Below are positions 52,263 to 62,572 of a stretch of 64,000 nt of DNA, piece after piece. The DNA comes from Novosphingopyxis iocasae. GTDB taxonomy: Bacteria; Pseudomonadota; Alphaproteobacteria; Sphingomonadales; Sphingomonadaceae. Each line of letters begins with the position of its first letter. Position 1 is the stretch's first letter. The stretch covers positions 705,001 through 769,000 of the forward strand of contig NZ_CP060495.1 in the NCBI RefSeq assembly GCF_014334095.1, in the 5' to 3' direction. The position numbers were made by a program, and so were the translations under genes. The notes below the pieces were generated by a model, which ran no database searches, was not told where the DNA came from, and was given only the letters and a program-made list of their open reading frames with translations.

Positions 52263-54287
52263 TTACTCCAGCTCCAGGATCACCTCGTCCACCGCCAGGC
52301 TGTCGCCTTCGCCCGCGTTGATCTTGGCAATGGTGCCGGACTTTTCGGCGCGCAGGATGTTTTCCATCTTCATCGCTTCCACCGTGGCCAGCGGCTGGCC
52401 AGGTTCCACGGCATCGCCCTCGGCCACATGCAGCGAGACCAGAAGGCCCGGCATCGGGCACAGCAGCAGTTTGGACGTATCCGGCGGCACCTTGTCGATC
52501 ATGTGCTGTGCATGCTGCGCAGCATGAGCGGGCAGCACGCGCAGATCGTGGCTGGCGCCGAGTGTGTTCAGACGGAAGCCCGCGCGCGTCGGTTCGATCG
52601 ATACAACGATGCAGTCATCGCCGAACTCGGCCTCCACCATCCGGTCGCCCGGCGCATAAGCCATGGACAGCCCTGTGGGCTCGCCGTTCACGGCCACCTC
52701 GTTCTCGGACATGGCGACATCGTAAAAATCGTCGCCGATGCGTACCTGCCATTCGGCGGGGGGCTGCTGCTTGGCGCCGAGCTGACCGTCGATCAGCAGA
52801 TTGCGATCGGCATGGGCAGTCGCGACAAAACCGGCAATGGCGGCAAGCCGCTGCAGCAGTTCCTCGCTTGCCGGCGCGCCCTGGAAACCGTCCGGATATT
52901 CCTCGGCAATAAAATTGGTGGTGATCTCACCGGAGCGGAAACGCTCATGCTGCATAAGCGCGGAGAGAAAATCGATATTGTGGCCAAGACCCTTGATCTC
53001 GAACCGGCCCAGCGCATCCACCATGCGGTCGATCGCCTCGATCCGCGTATCGCCATAAGTGATGAGCTTGGCGATCATCGGATCGTAGAACATCGACACC
53101 TCGCCGCCCTCGGCAACGCCGTCGTCGACGCGGACATTTTCGCTGCCGTCTTCGTCCCCGGTTACGAACGGCGCCTGGCGCTTGCCCGCGGCGGGCGGAT
53201 CATAGCGGGTGAGGCGTCCGATCGAGGGCAGGAAGCCGCGATAGGGGTCTTCCGCATAGACGCGGCTTTCCATCGCCCAGCCATCCATCGGGATCTCGTC
53301 CTGCGTGAACGGCAGGCTCTCGCCCGCGGCGACACGGATCATCTGCTCCACAAGGTCCACGTGGGTGATATATTCGGTCACCGGATGCTCGACCTGCAGC
53401 CGCGTGTTCATCTCCAGGAAGTAGAAGCCCTCGCCCGTGGTGTCGGCGCCGGAGACGATCAGCTCCACCGTGCCCGCGCTGTGATAATCTACCGCCTTGG
53501 CGAGCGCCACGGCCTGCTCGCCCATCTTCTTTCGCATTTCGGGCGAGACGAAGGGCGACGGGGCCTCTTCCACCACCTTCTGATGGCGGCGCTGGATCGA
53601 GCATTCGCGCTCGTGTAAGTAAACGATATTGCCCTGCTTATCGCCGAGCACCTGAATTTCAATGTGCCGCGGCTGTTCGATGAATTTCTCGATGAACACG
53701 CGGTCGTCGCCGAAACTGGCAAGCCCCTCGCGCTTGGTCGCCTCGAAGCCTTCCTTCACATCGGTGTCGTTCCAGGCGAGGCGCATGCCTTTGCCGCCAC
53801 CGCCGGCGCTGGCCTTCATCATCACCGGATAGCCGATGTCGTTCGCCCATTTCAGCGCGTCTTCGGTGGTGTCGATCGCGCCCTCGGAGCCGGGCACGGT
53901 GTTCACCCCGGCCTCGCGAGCGAGCTTCTTGGATTCGATTTTGTCGCCCATCGCCGCAATGGCGCCCGCCGGCGGGCCAATGAAAGCGATGTCCGCCTCC
54001 GCGCAAGCTTTTGCAAAGCTCTCACGCTCGGACAGAAAGCCGTAGCCGGGATGGATCGCGTCCGCGCCTGTGTCCTTGGCCGCCTGAATGATTTTGTCGG
54101 CGAGCAGATAGGATTCGGCCGCGGGCGGCGGGCCCAGATGAACCGCCTCGTCCGCCAGCTCGACATGCGGGCTGCGCGCGTCCGCATCCGAATAGACCGC
54201 GACGGTGGCGATGCCCATTTTCTTGGCAGTGCGAATGACGCGGCAGGCAATCTCGCCGCGATTGGCGATCAGGATTTTCTTAAACAT
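52263..54287 (-). CDS. pccA: Propionyl-CoA carboxylase alpha subunit (biotin carboxylase + biotin carrier)
   Basis: A 674-residue chain. The N-terminal biotin carboxylase (about 1-450) starts KKILIANRGEIACRVIRTA, has the ATP-grasp loop GGGGKGM and the EMNTRLQVEHPVTE segment. A BT linker domain follows (about 500-600), and the C-terminal biotinyl domain has the biotin lysine Lys640 in EAMKMEN. With PccB (59665-61191) it carboxylates propionyl-CoA to (S)-methylmalonyl-CoA. The methylmalonyl-CoA epimerase and mutase genes between the two subunits support propionyl- rather than acetyl- or methylcrotonyl-CoA. bioB lies just upstream. Confidence 0.93.
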   Translation of the reverse strand: MFKKILIANRGEIACRVIRTAKKMGIATVAVYSDADARSPHVELADEAVHLGPPPAAESYLLADKIIQAAKDTGADAIHPGYGFLSERESFAKACAEADIAFIGPPAGAIAAMGDKIESKKLAREAGVNTVPGSEGAIDTTEDALKWANDIGYPVMMKASAGGGGKGMRLAWNDTDVKEGFEATKREGLASFGDDRVFIEKFIEQPRHIEIQVLGDKQGNIVYLHERECSIQRRHQKVVEEAPSPFVSPEMRKKMGEQAVALAKAVDYHSAGTVELIVSGADTTGEGFYFLEMNTRLQVEHPVTEYITHVDLVEQMIRVAAGESLPFTQDEIPMDGWAMESRVYAEDPYRGFLPSIGRLTRYDPPAAGKRQAPFVTGDEDGSENVRVDDGVAEGGEVSMFYDPMIAKLITYGDTRIEAIDRMVDALGRFEIKGLGHNIDFLSALMQHERFRSGEITTNFIAEEYPDGFQGAPASEELLQRLAAIAGFVATAHADRNLLIDGQLGAKQQPPAEWQVRIGDDFYDVAMSENEVAVNGEPTGLSMAYAPGDRMVEAEFGDDCIVVSIEPTRAGFRLNTLGASHDLRVLPAHAAQHAQHMIDKVPPDTSKLLLCPMPGLLVSLHVAEGDAVEPGQPLATVEAMKMENILRAEKSGTIAKINAGEGDSLAVDEVILELE

Positions 54288-54353
54288 CAGGCTTCCTCTT
54301 TCGGACCGTCTTTGCGGCCTATTGTTTCGTCATCCTGGGACGGAGCTCGATTT

Positions 54354-55379
54354 TTACTCCGCCGCCTCCGTCGCCACGCTGCCGCACGCACGCTGCGCGC
54401 GCATCGGCTCCTCGCTCGTCATCGCCTTCAGACCCAGTTTCGCGAGCATCGCGGCATCCGCATCGTCGCCCGCATTGGCCGCCGTCAGCAGCTTGTCGCC
54501 GGTAAAGATCGAGTTCGCGCCGGCCGTGAAGCACAGAGCCTGCGTTGCCTCGGACATGCTCTCGCGGCCCGCACTGAGGCGTACCATGCTGCGCGGCATG
54601 GTGATGCGCGCCACTGCGATGGTGCGCACGAACTCGATGTCGTCGATCTTGGCGAGCGGCGTGTCGGCCAGCATATCGCCAAGCACGGTGCCTTTCACCG
54701 GCACCAGCGCATTCACAGGCACGCTTTCGGGATGCCGCTCCAGCGTCGCCAGCGTATGGAGGAAGCCCACGCGGTCGGCGCGGGTCTCGCCCATGCCGAC
54801 AATACCCCCCGAACAGACGTTGATCCCGGCGCCGCGCACATGGTCCAGCGTCTCGAGCCGCTCGTCCATCGAGCGCGTCGAGATCGCCGTCTCATAATAT
54901 TCCGGGCTGCTGTCGATATTGTGGTTGTAATAATCGAGCCCCGCCTCGGCGAGCATGTCCGCCTGTTTGGGTGTCAACATGCCCAACGTCATGCAGGTTT
55001 CCATGCCCATGTCCCGCACGCCCTTCACGATCTCGACGATCTTGGGCATGTCCCGGTCCTTGGGGTTCCGCCACGCCGCGCCCATGCAAAGGCGCTGCGA
55101 GCCCTGATCCTTCGCCTGCGCCGCGCGCTGGAGAACCGCTTGCGGCTCCATCAGCTTGGTGGCCTTCACGCCGCTATCGGCATGGACCGACTGGCTGCAA
55201 TACCCGCAATCCTCCGGGCAACCGCCGGTCTTGATCGAAAGCAGCGTGCACAGCTGCACCTCTCCCGGCGCATGGTTTTCCCGGTGAACGGTGGCGGCCT
55301 GATAGAGGAGCTCGGTGAACGGCAGGTCAAAAAGCGCGGCGATCTCGTCGCGAGTCCAGTCGGTGCGGATATCGGTCAT
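54354..55379 (-). CDS. bioB: Biotin synthase
   Basis: A 341-residue radical SAM enzyme that inserts sulfur into dethiobiotin. The 4Fe-4S cluster motif is Cys54-x3-Cys58-x2-Cys61 ([10 protein letters not shown]), and the 2Fe-2S region ([12 protein letters not shown]) is visible. The family sequence begins at the ATG at 55379; the frame upstream is not coding. It lies between the SRPBCC gene and pccA, so the enzyme making biotin is next to a biotin-dependent carboxylase. No other bio gene is in the window. Confidence 0.95.
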   Translation of the reverse strand: MTDIRTDWTRDEIAALFDLPFTELLYQAATVHRENHAPGEVQLCTLLSIKTGGCPEDCGYCSQSVHADSGVKATKLMEPQAVLQRAAQAKDQGSQRLCMGAAWRNPKDRDMPKIVEIVKGVRDMGMETCMTLGMLTPKQADMLAEAGLDYYNHNIDSSPEYYETAISTRSMDERLETLDHVRGAGINVCSGGIVGMGETRADRVGFLHTLATLERHPESVPVNALVPVKGTVLGDMLADTPLAKIDDIEFVRTIAVARITMPRSMVRLSAGRESMSEATQALCFTAGANSIFTGDKLLTAANAGDDADAAMLAKLGLKAMTSEEPMRAQRACGSVATEAAE

Positions 55380-55536
55380 GGGCTTGCGATAGCGAAGCCT
55401 TCGCCTTCCGAAAACCCCTCTGGAAGGAGGTTTTGCATCGCACTGTTCGGGCTCGCAGCTCGGGCGCAGTTCTTCAAAGCTGGCAGGCCACGCGTGCGTA
55501 CTCGCATCGCGCGACCCCGCCGGGTTCAATGGTGTC

Positions 55537-56046
55537 TCAGCTTTTTCTGGACTTGGCGGTGGCCACCAGCCCGTTGATCCAATTCTGATGCCCGTCGATC
55601 ATCTCATTGGGCTTGGAGCTTGCCAGTTCTTTCGCGGGATTGCCGTTCTGCGTTTCCTGCGTCAGAATCCGTACGCGGTCCGCGTCCAGGTTCTCGATCA
55701 ACCAGGCGTGGTGCACTTCAAGTCGATCGTCGCCTTCGCCGGATTCGCCGTACCACGCGATCCGCGCGGGCTCTCCCTGATGAGCCTCGACGCATTCCAC
55801 CACTTTGCATTCGACGGGGAAACCGAAAGTCTTGAAGTGGAAGCTGTCGCCCAGCTGGAGTTCGGGACCGCCCCCGTCATGAATGCGAACATCCGCGGCG
55901 TTGTCATAATAGCCCGGCCATTCGTGGGGCTGGCTGAGCAGCGGCCAGATGTCGGCGACGGAGAGGCCGGCGACGATCATCTCGTTCGAGGCGAAATTAT
56001 CGACGAAACCGGGCACGAAGCCCTTCGGCCATTGAATAGCGTACAT
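55537..56046 (-). CDS. SRPBCC (START-like) domain protein
   Basis: A 169-residue protein with one SRPBCC/polyketide-cyclase-like fold: [16 protein letters not shown] is the typical first helix, and the sequence ends in a long amphipathic helix ([18 protein letters not shown]). Such domains bind hydrophobic ligands; the role here is unknown. It lies between methylmalonyl-CoA mutase and bioB on the same strand. The ATG at 56046 has TGGAGA 8 nt upstream and is preferred over an in-frame start 25 codons earlier. Confidence 0.82.
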   Translation of the reverse strand: MYAIQWPKGFVPGFVDNFASNEMIVAGLSVADIWPLLSQPHEWPGYYDNAADVRIHDGGGPELQLGDSFHFKTFGFPVECKVVECVEAHQGEPARIAWYGESGEGDDRLEVHHAWLIENLDADRVRILTQETQNGNPAKELASSKPNEMIDGHQNWINGLVATAKSRKS

Positions 56047-56183
56047 GGAACAGGTCTCCAGATGAGATGGCTGGCGCGGAGAAAAGCGCGCCAGAATTCC
56101 GCCTTGGCGGTAATGATCCAACCCATGCCGTCTGTGTATTGTTCCATACTTTCCCTGACCCGCATATGCTGCGGGAGGAAAGG

Positions 56184-58319
56184 CTATTCCGCAGCTTCCT
56201 CCAACGGCGGCAGGTTGTGCCCCAGCAGCTGCAAAACCTCGCCCGCGGCGTCGACCAGATTGGTGCCGGGGCCGAAGATCGCCTGGACGCCCTTGTCGCG
56301 CAGATATTCGTAATCCTGCGGCGGGATGACGCCGCCGGCGATCACCTTGATATCCGAACGGCCCGCTTCACCGAGCTTTTCGATCAGCTCCGGGATCAGC
56401 GTCTTGTGGCCAGCGGCGAGCGAACTTGCCCCCACGATATCCACATCCTTTTCCACAGCCCAATCCGCCGCCTCGCCGGGGGTCTGAAACAATGGACCGC
56501 TGACGATCTCGAAGCCCAGATCGGCAAAGGCGGAGGCGACCAAATTGGCGCCGCGATCGTGCCCGTCCTGGCCCATTTTGGCGACCATCATGCGCGGTTT
56601 GCGGCCCAGGCGGCGCTCCACCGCCTCGACGCCCTCGCCAGCGCGGGTCCAGCGCGGATCTCCGGTATAGGCGCCGCCATAAACGCCGCTCACGGGCTGC
56701 GGTACGGTATCGAACCGGCCGAACACATCTTCCATCGCCGCCGACATTTCACCCAGCGTGCAGCGTGCGCGCGCCGCTTCGACGCATAGCGCCAGCAGAT
56801 TGGCATCGCCCTGTGCCCCGGCGCGCAGGTTTGCCAAAGCTTCGGTGGCTGCCGCCTCGTCGCGCTCGTTCTTCGTTTCCTCGAGCCGCTTGATCTGATC
56901 GCGGCGGACACGCGCATTGTCGATGTCGAGGATTTCCATCTCCTCTTCTTCGGGAAGGCGGTATTTGTTGACGCCGACGATCACCTGCTCGCCGCGATCG
57001 ACCGCCGCCGCCTTGGCCGCGGCCGCCTCTTCGATATGGCGCTTGGGCAGGCCCTCGGCCACTGCCTTGGTCATGCCGCCTGCCGCCTCGACTTCGTCGA
57101 TCAACTCCTTGGCCTTGTCGACGAGCGCCTGGGTGAGGCTTTCGACATAATAGCTGCCGCCCAGCGGATCGGCGACATCGGTGATGCCGGCTTCTTCCTG
57201 CAGGATCAGCTGCGTGTTGCGCGCGATGCGGGCGGAGCGATCGGTGGGCAGCGCCACCGCCTCGTCGAAGCTGTTGGTGTGCAGGCTCTGCGTGCCGCCG
57301 AGCGTGGCGGCCATTGCCTCGATCGTGGTGCGTACGACATTATTGTATGGATCCTGCTCGGTGAGCGAGACGCCGCTGGTCTGGCAATGGGTGCGCAGCA
57401 TCTTGGACTTCGGATTTTCCGCCCCGAAATCGCCCATGATATCGTGCCACAGGGTACGCGCGGCGCGCAGCTTGGCGACTTCCATGAAGAAGTTCATGCC
57501 GATGCCGAAGAAGAAGCTGAGGCGCGGGGCGAAGCTGTCCACCGGCAGGCCCTTGTCCATCGCCGCGCGGACATATTCCATGCCGTCGGCCAGGGTATAG
57601 GCCAGCTCCTGCACCGCCGTCGCTCCGGCTTCGTGCATGTGATATCCCGAAATCGAGATCGAGTTGAAGCGCGGCATATGCTCGGCGGTATAGCCGATGA
57701 TGTCGGCGACGATCCGCATGCTCGGCTGCGGCGGATAGATATAGGTATTGCGGACCATGAACTCCTTCAGAATGTCGTTCTGAATGGTCCCGGAGAGCTG
57801 CTTCTGCTCCACGCCCTGCTCTTCGGCGGCAACGATGTAGAAAGCCAGCACGGGCAACACCGCGCCGTTCATGGTCATCGACACCGACATCTTGTCGAGC
57901 GGGATCTCGTTGAACAGGATCTTCATGTCCGCCAGCGTGTCGATCGCCACGCCCGCCTTGCCGACATCGCCGGTCACGCGCGGATGATCGCTGTCATAGC
58001 CGCGGTGCGTGGCGAGATCGAAGGCGACCGAAAGGCCTTTCTGACCCGCCGCGAGGTTGCGACGATAGAAGGCGTTGGACTCCTCGGCAGTGGAAAAGCC
58101 CGCATATTGCCGGATCGTCCAGGGGCGCCCTGTGTACATGGAGGCATAGGGCCCGCGGGTGAACGGTTCGAAGCCCGGCAGGCCCGGATCGATCGCGTCT
58201 TCGCTGGTGTAGAGCGGCTTCACGACGATGCCCTCGGGCGTCTCGCGCGTCAGATCGCGGCCCTTGACCTCTTTGGAGGCCTGTTCCTGCCAATCGGCAT
58301 AGGTCGGTTTGTCGGTCAT
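56184..58319 (-). CDS. scpA: Methylmalonyl-CoA mutase (large, self-contained form)
   Basis: A 711-residue adenosylcobalamin enzyme that converts (R)-methylmalonyl-CoA to succinyl-CoA. The N-terminal TIM-barrel catalytic domain (about 35-540) includes [16 protein letters not shown]-like [19 protein letters not shown] and the CoA-binding region. The C-terminal B12 domain (about 575-700) has the cobalt-ligating pattern Asp585-x-His587-xx-Gly590 (QDGHDRG). The length and the C-terminal cobalamin domain fit the homodimeric ScpA type. It takes the product of the epimerase encoded just upstream. No MeaB-type protective GTPase is in the window. Confidence 0.94.
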   Translation of the reverse strand: MTDKPTYADWQEQASKEVKGRDLTRETPEGIVVKPLYTSEDAIDPGLPGFEPFTRGPYASMYTGRPWTIRQYAGFSTAEESNAFYRRNLAAGQKGLSVAFDLATHRGYDSDHPRVTGDVGKAGVAIDTLADMKILFNEIPLDKMSVSMTMNGAVLPVLAFYIVAAEEQGVEQKQLSGTIQNDILKEFMVRNTYIYPPQPSMRIVADIIGYTAEHMPRFNSISISGYHMHEAGATAVQELAYTLADGMEYVRAAMDKGLPVDSFAPRLSFFFGIGMNFFMEVAKLRAARTLWHDIMGDFGAENPKSKMLRTHCQTSGVSLTEQDPYNNVVRTTIEAMAATLGGTQSLHTNSFDEAVALPTDRSARIARNTQLILQEEAGITDVADPLGGSYYVESLTQALVDKAKELIDEVEAAGGMTKAVAEGLPKRHIEEAAAAKAAAVDRGEQVIVGVNKYRLPEEEEMEILDIDNARVRRDQIKRLEETKNERDEAAATEALANLRAGAQGDANLLALCVEAARARCTLGEMSAAMEDVFGRFDTVPQPVSGVYGGAYTGDPRWTRAGEGVEAVERRLGRKPRMMVAKMGQDGHDRGANLVASAFADLGFEIVSGPLFQTPGEAADWAVEKDVDIVGASSLAAGHKTLIPELIEKLGEAGRSDIKVIAGGVIPPQDYEYLRDKGVQAIFGPGTNLVDAAGEVLQLLGHNLPPLEEAAE

Positions 58320-58383
58320 GCTATCACCCTATCCGCTCGTCCTGAGCTACTCGAAACCAGCACTACTTACGCCCGGCACGCTC

Positions 58384-58479
58384 CGTCATTGCGAGGAGCC
58401 GCCAGGCGACGAAGCAATCCAGAGCAGATGCAGCACTGCGGGCGGCTCTGGATTGCTTCGGCTTCGCCTCGCAATGACG
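58384..58479. repeat. Long inverted-repeat element (REP-like), copy 1
   Basis: A 96-bp element with outer arms CGTCATTGCGAGG and CCTCGCAATGACG and inner arms GAAGCAATCCAGAGC and GCTCTGGATTGCTTC around an 18-base loop. It can fold into a long hairpin. It lies in the gap between the methylmalonyl-CoA epimerase and mutase genes. A related, diverged copy is at 61274-61418. Confidence 0.85.
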
Positions 58480-58519
58480 CGGTTCTATAATCGGATCAAG
58501 CCGCGCCTCCGCAGACCGA

Positions 58520-58963
58520 TCAATGATCGCCCTTCGGCGTCTCCATGATCTCTGTGAGCTGGCCCATCATGTCCTTGGGATGCAGGAAAAAGATCGGCGT
58601 GCCGTGCGCGCCGATGCGCGTGGGGCCGAGGATGCGCTTGCCCTGCCCTTCGAAATGAGCGCGGGCGGTGTCGATATCCTCCACCTCGAAACAGACATGA
58701 TGCTGCCCGCCGAGCGGATTTTTGGCGAGAAAACCGTTGATGGGCGAAGCATCTTCACAAGGCTCGATCAGCTCGATCTGCGTGCCCTTGCCCACTTCGC
58801 CCGTGCCGTCCGGCGTATCGACGAAGCACACCTTTACGCCCTGTTCTGGCAGGTCGAACGGCTCGGTAATCGCCACCGCGCCCATCGTTTCACGATAATA
58901 AGCGATGCTGTCCGCAATCGAGGGCGTTGCAACGCCGACATGGTTGAGGCGGCCGAGTTTCAT
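58520..58963 (-). CDS. mce: Methylmalonyl-CoA epimerase
   Basis: A 147-residue protein of the vicinal-oxygen-chelate family. It begins GRLNHVGVATPSI (metal histidine near residue 8), has GGQHHVCFEVEDID and ends in the FLHPKDMMGQLTEIME region with a conserved metal glutamate. It interconverts (S)- and (R)-methylmalonyl-CoA, linking the carboxylase to the mutase. It overlaps the HAD gene by 4 bp. Confidence 0.93.
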   Translation of the reverse strand: MKLGRLNHVGVATPSIADSIAYYRETMGAVAITEPFDLPEQGVKVCFVDTPDGTGEVGKGTQIELIEPCEDASPINGFLAKNPLGGQHHVCFEVEDIDTARAHFEGQGKRILGPTRIGAHGTPIFFLHPKDMMGQLTEIMETPKGDH

Positions 58964-59646
58964 GAGGACTCTCCTTGGGCCAGCGCATCGGCCAGCTTTT
59001 CGATGGTTTGAACGTGGAAAGCGGCCGAACGCTCCAGCGGATACCAGGCGCAGCCGGGGCGCTGCACGAAGCCAATGTCCATGCCGGCGTGGCGCGCGCC
59101 CATCAGATCCCAGGGATGGCAGGCGACCATCAGCGATTGTTCCGCCAATGCGCCGGTCTCGGCGAGCCCGCGTTGGTAGCAGCGGCGATCGGGCTTATAG
59201 GCACCGGACGGCTGCACGCTAAGCATCGCGTCGAAATGCCGCGCAATCCCGGCCTTGGCGAGCCGGTCCTCCAGACCGTCCTCGCCCGAATTGGTGAGCG
59301 CGATGAGCTCGAAGTCCGCCTGCTTCAGCCGCGCCAGCCCCGGTGCGACATCGGGCCAGGCATCGGATGCGCCGAGTCCATCCGAAACGACCGCCTTGGC
59401 CTCATCCAGCGACAGCGCAGCGCCATCTTCCGCTACCAGCATCGCGAGCACTGCCGCGGCAATATCGGAAAAGGCATGCTCGGCCCCCGCAAGCGTCTCC
59501 GCCTGCGAATAGCTGACAAGCGCATTGAACCAGCGCCGCCCCTGCCCGGCCCCGCCGCCGAGCCGCTCCGCCACCGCATCGCGCAGCGGCGCGATGTCGA
59601 TCAGCGTCTCGTTGACGTCGAAGAAGATGTGGGTGGGGCGCTTCAT
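58960..59646 (-). CDS. HAD-family hydrolase (type II haloacid dehalogenase-like)
   Basis: A 228-residue HAD protein. The nucleophile motif DVNETLID has Asp10. The later segments LIALTNSGEDGLEDRLAKAGI (motif II) and KPDRRCYQRGL with MVACHPWDLMGARHAG (motifs III/IV) are those of L-2-haloacid dehalogenases. Whether it acts on halo-acids or on a phosphate ester is not decidable. It is translationally coupled to mce, which may point to a role near the propionate pathway. Confidence 0.83.
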   Translation of the reverse strand: MKRPTHIFFDVNETLIDIAPLRDAVAERLGGGAGQGRRWFNALVSYSQAETLAGAEHAFSDIAAAVLAMLVAEDGAALSLDEAKAVVSDGLGASDAWPDVAPGLARLKQADFELIALTNSGEDGLEDRLAKAGIARHFDAMLSVQPSGAYKPDRRCYQRGLAETGALAEQSLMVACHPWDLMGARHAGMDIGFVQRPGCAWYPLERSAAFHVQTIEKLADALAQGESS

Positions 59647-59664
59647 TTTTTCAGCGAAGGCGCA

Positions 59665-61191
59665 TCAAAGCGGAATGTTATCGTGCTTCTTCCACGGGTT
59701 TTCGAGCTGCTTGGTCCGCAGCTTCCTTAGGCCCATGGCGATGCGCACGCGGGTGGAGTGCGGCATAATCACCTCGTCGATGAAGCCCTTGCTGGCCGCC
59801 ACGAAGGGGTTGGCGAAGCGGTCTTCATATTCCTTGGTGCGCTCGGCGATTTCTTCTTCGCTCTGGTTGCGGAAGATGATCTCCACCGCGCCCTTGGCGC
59901 CCATCACGGCGATCTCGGCGGTGGGCCAGGCGTAGTTCAAATCGCCGCGCAGATGCTTGGAGGCCATCACGTCATAGGCGCCGCCATAGGCCTTGCGCGT
60001 GATGACGGTGATCTTCGGCACGGTCGCTTCGGCATAAGCGAAGAGCAGCTTGGCACCGTGCTTGATGATGCCGTTATGCTCCTGCGCCACGCCGGGCAGG
60101 AATCCGGGGACGTCGACGAAGGTCAGGATCGGGATGTTGAAGGCATCGCAATAGCGCACGAAACGCGCGGCCTTCTTGGCGCTGGCGATGTCGAGCACGC
60201 CGGCCAGCACCATCGGCTGGTTGGCGACCACGCCTACCGTGCGGCCCTCCACCCGGCCGAAGCCGCAGATGATGTTGCCGGCATGGGCGGGCTGCACCTC
60301 AAAGAAATCGCCCTCGTCGAGCGTCTTCTGGATCACTTCATGCATGTCATAGGGCTGGTTGGCATTGGCCGGGATGATCCGGTCCAGGCTCGGCTCCAGA
60401 CGGTCGAACGGGTCCGCGGTGGGGCGCTCGGGCACTTCCTCGCGGTTCGATAGCGGCATGAAATCGATGAAGTCGCGCGCGGACAGCAGCGCCTCGATAT
60501 CGTTCTCGAATGCCAGATCGGCGACCGAGCTCTTGGTGGTGTGGGTGACGGCGCCGCCCAGCTCTTCCTGCGTCACCACCTCGTTCGTCACCGTCTTCAC
60601 CACGTCCGGGCCGGTGACGAACATGTAGCTGGAATCCTTCACCATGAAGATGAAGTCGGTCATCGCGGGCGAATACACCGCGCCGCCCGCGCATGGCCCC
60701 ATGATGAGGCTAAGCTGCGGCACCACGCCGCTCGCCAGCACATTGCGCTGGAACACCTCGGCATAACCGCCCAGCGACGCAACGCCTTCCTGAATGCGCG
60801 CACCGCCGCTGTCGTTCAGGCCGATGACGGGCGCGCCGACCTTCATCGCCATGTCCATGATCTTGCAGATCTTCTCGGCATGACGTTCGGACAGCGATCC
60901 ACCGAATACGGTGAAATCCTGGCTGAAGACGAACACCAGGCGCCCGTTGACGGTGCCCGATCCGGTCACGACGCCGTCGCCCGGAATATGCTGCTCATCC
61001 ATGCCGAAATCGGTGCAATTATGTTCGACGTAGCGATCATATTCCTCGAAGCTGCCGGGATCGAGCAGAACGTCCAGCCGCTCGCGCGCGGTCAGCTTGC
61101 CCTTGGCATGCTGCGCATCGATGCGCTTCTGCCCGCCCCCCAGTTCGGCCTGCGCGCGTTTTTCTTTCAGCTGTTCGAGAATGTGCTGCAT
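59665..61191 (-). CDS. pccB: Propionyl-CoA carboxylase beta subunit
   Basis: A 508-residue carboxyltransferase with the duplicated crotonase-type fold. The marks are [19 protein letters not shown] and [11 protein letters not shown] in the first half and [17 protein letters not shown] and [10 protein letters not shown] in the second. It transfers carboxyl from biotin on PccA to propionyl-CoA. Length and sequence fit PccB; it is the first gene of the propionate cluster, preceded by a gap with a repeat element. Confidence 0.94.
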   Translation of the reverse strand: MQHILEQLKEKRAQAELGGGQKRIDAQHAKGKLTARERLDVLLDPGSFEEYDRYVEHNCTDFGMDEQHIPGDGVVTGSGTVNGRLVFVFSQDFTVFGGSLSERHAEKICKIMDMAMKVGAPVIGLNDSGGARIQEGVASLGGYAEVFQRNVLASGVVPQLSLIMGPCAGGAVYSPAMTDFIFMVKDSSYMFVTGPDVVKTVTNEVVTQEELGGAVTHTTKSSVADLAFENDIEALLSARDFIDFMPLSNREEVPERPTADPFDRLEPSLDRIIPANANQPYDMHEVIQKTLDEGDFFEVQPAHAGNIICGFGRVEGRTVGVVANQPMVLAGVLDIASAKKAARFVRYCDAFNIPILTFVDVPGFLPGVAQEHNGIIKHGAKLLFAYAEATVPKITVITRKAYGGAYDVMASKHLRGDLNYAWPTAEIAVMGAKGAVEIIFRNQSEEEIAERTKEYEDRFANPFVAASKGFIDEVIMPHSTRVRIAMGLRKLRTKQLENPWKKHDNIPL

Positions 61192-61273
61192 GGGGTGCCT
61201 TTACGGAAATTGAGCCTTGCCGGCGGTCATTCCAGACGTGGGGACGTTTGGCAACAGAGGAGGTAGGAGCCGA

Positions 61274-61418
61274 CGTCATTGCGAGCGGAAGGCGTAGCCC
61301 GAAGCGCGGCAATCCAGGGCGATTAGGGCGCTGCATCCGCGCTGCATTGCCCTTCGACTGACTGCTTGCAGCAGTCGCTCAGGACAGGCTTCGTCACCTG
61401 CGGCTCCTCGCAGTGACA
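61274..61418. repeat. REP-like element, copy 2 (diverged)
   Basis: A 145-bp element bounded by CGTCATTGCGAG on the left and CTCCTCGCAGTGAC on the right, which are imperfect inverse copies. The left part shares GCAATCCAG with the copy at 58384-58479. The middle holds a different motif (GCTTGCAGCAGTCGCTCAGGACAGGCTTCG as the right arm), which is partly present near 58340. It lies between pccB and ctaG. Confidence 0.7.
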
Positions 61419-61425
61419 TTGAAGC

Positions 61426-62526
61426 TCACCCCGCTTGGTGCTCCGCCGCGCCGACATGCGCCACCGCATCCGGCGCGGCGCTGTGCTCCATCTGGATGAG
61501 AAAACTCACCACTGCCACGGCCAGCATCAGCACCATCGCGGCAAAGCCGGCGAGCGACCAGCCCAGGCGGCGGTTGTTGGCCTTGGTCGCGGCGGGATCG
61601 CGCGCGGTCATGCGGCCCTCGCGCTGTCGGCGCTCGACCGTGCGCTTCTCTTCCTCGCCGAAGCGGAACAGCATGATACCCGCGGCCAGACCGAACATCA
61701 TGCAGCCGGGGATCCACATGACGAGGCCTCCGATCCGCTCATCGGTGATCGGCGCCACGTCCCACATCCGCCCGAGATGGTCGTAGGCGGTGTAGAGCAC
61801 TTGGGTCTTGAAGCTGAGCGTCGCGCCCAGGCTGATATTGCCGAAGGCGGCGGCAACGAACATCGCCATGCGCGTGCCGATGCCGGGCCCGGCGGGCGCG
61901 GGATGCGGATCGAGCAGCACGGAAAAGAACAGCAGCCCGGTGACGATCAGCGAGATGTGCCAGCTATAATGCACCGCCTCGTTCAGGATCGCGAGATCGT
62001 GCCACTCCGGCACCATCCACACCCAGCTCGTGCCGACGAACAGCAGCGTCGCCACCAGAGGACGGCGCAGAAACTGAAGTAGCTTGTGCAGCCAGCCGGT
62101 GCGCGCCACGGGGCCCACCAGCGAGGAGCGCAGTCCCTTGGGGAGCCCCCGCATCAGCGCGCCCTGCGGGATGGCGAGGAACAGAAACAGCGGCCCGATC
62201 GTGCGCAGCAGCATATGCTCCACCTGATGCACCGCGAAGATATGGTCGGCGAGCCGCTCGACCGGCGAAATCAGCGCCACGAAAAAGGCGATCAAGGCGG
62301 CATAGAAGCTGGCGATGCGCCACGCCGAGGGCCGCCGTCCGCCGCCGAGGCCGCGGGCGTAAACCAAGCCCGCCAGCAGCAGCGCGGCGATCATTTCGGG
62401 CGACCAGTGCCAGAGCGACCAGAAACCCTGGCCGGGATGCACCTCGTCTCCATGCGCGTAAGCCGCGGACGGCAGCAGGAGCCCGCCGAGGACGGCGAGC
62501 GAACGGACGAAACGGGGGGTGGGCAT
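61426..62526 (-). CDS. CtaG-family cytochrome c oxidase assembly protein (caa3_CtaG)
   Basis: A 366-residue membrane protein with about nine predicted helices and a cleavable-like N-terminus. It matches the caa3_CtaG type: HQVEHMLLRTIGPLFLFLAIP and a second histidine-rich YSWHISLIVTGLLFF segment are visible, with repeated histidines that could bind copper. It is unrelated to the Cox11-type CtaG. It is predicted to help copper delivery or oxidase assembly; no oxidase genes adjoin it here. Confidence 0.85.
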   Translation of the reverse strand: MPTPRFVRSLAVLGGLLLPSAAYAHGDEVHPGQGFWSLWHWSPEMIAALLLAGLVYARGLGGGRRPSAWRIASFYAALIAFFVALISPVERLADHIFAVHQVEHMLLRTIGPLFLFLAIPQGALMRGLPKGLRSSLVGPVARTGWLHKLLQFLRRPLVATLLFVGTSWVWMVPEWHDLAILNEAVHYSWHISLIVTGLLFFSVLLDPHPAPAGPGIGTRMAMFVAAAFGNISLGATLSFKTQVLYTAYDHLGRMWDVAPITDERIGGLVMWIPGCMMFGLAAGIMLFRFGEEEKRTVERRQREGRMTARDPAATKANNRRLGWSLAGFAAMVLMLAVAVVSFLIQMEHSAAPDAVAHVGAAEHQAG

Positions 62527-62572
62527 GCCCCCTTCCCTAACGGAAAGCGCGCCGCCCGTTAACCCCCGCGCC

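Noticed and set aside
58384-58479. An insertion sequence
   Set aside because: No reading frame, no transposase and no target duplication; the inverted repeat is better described as a REP-like element.
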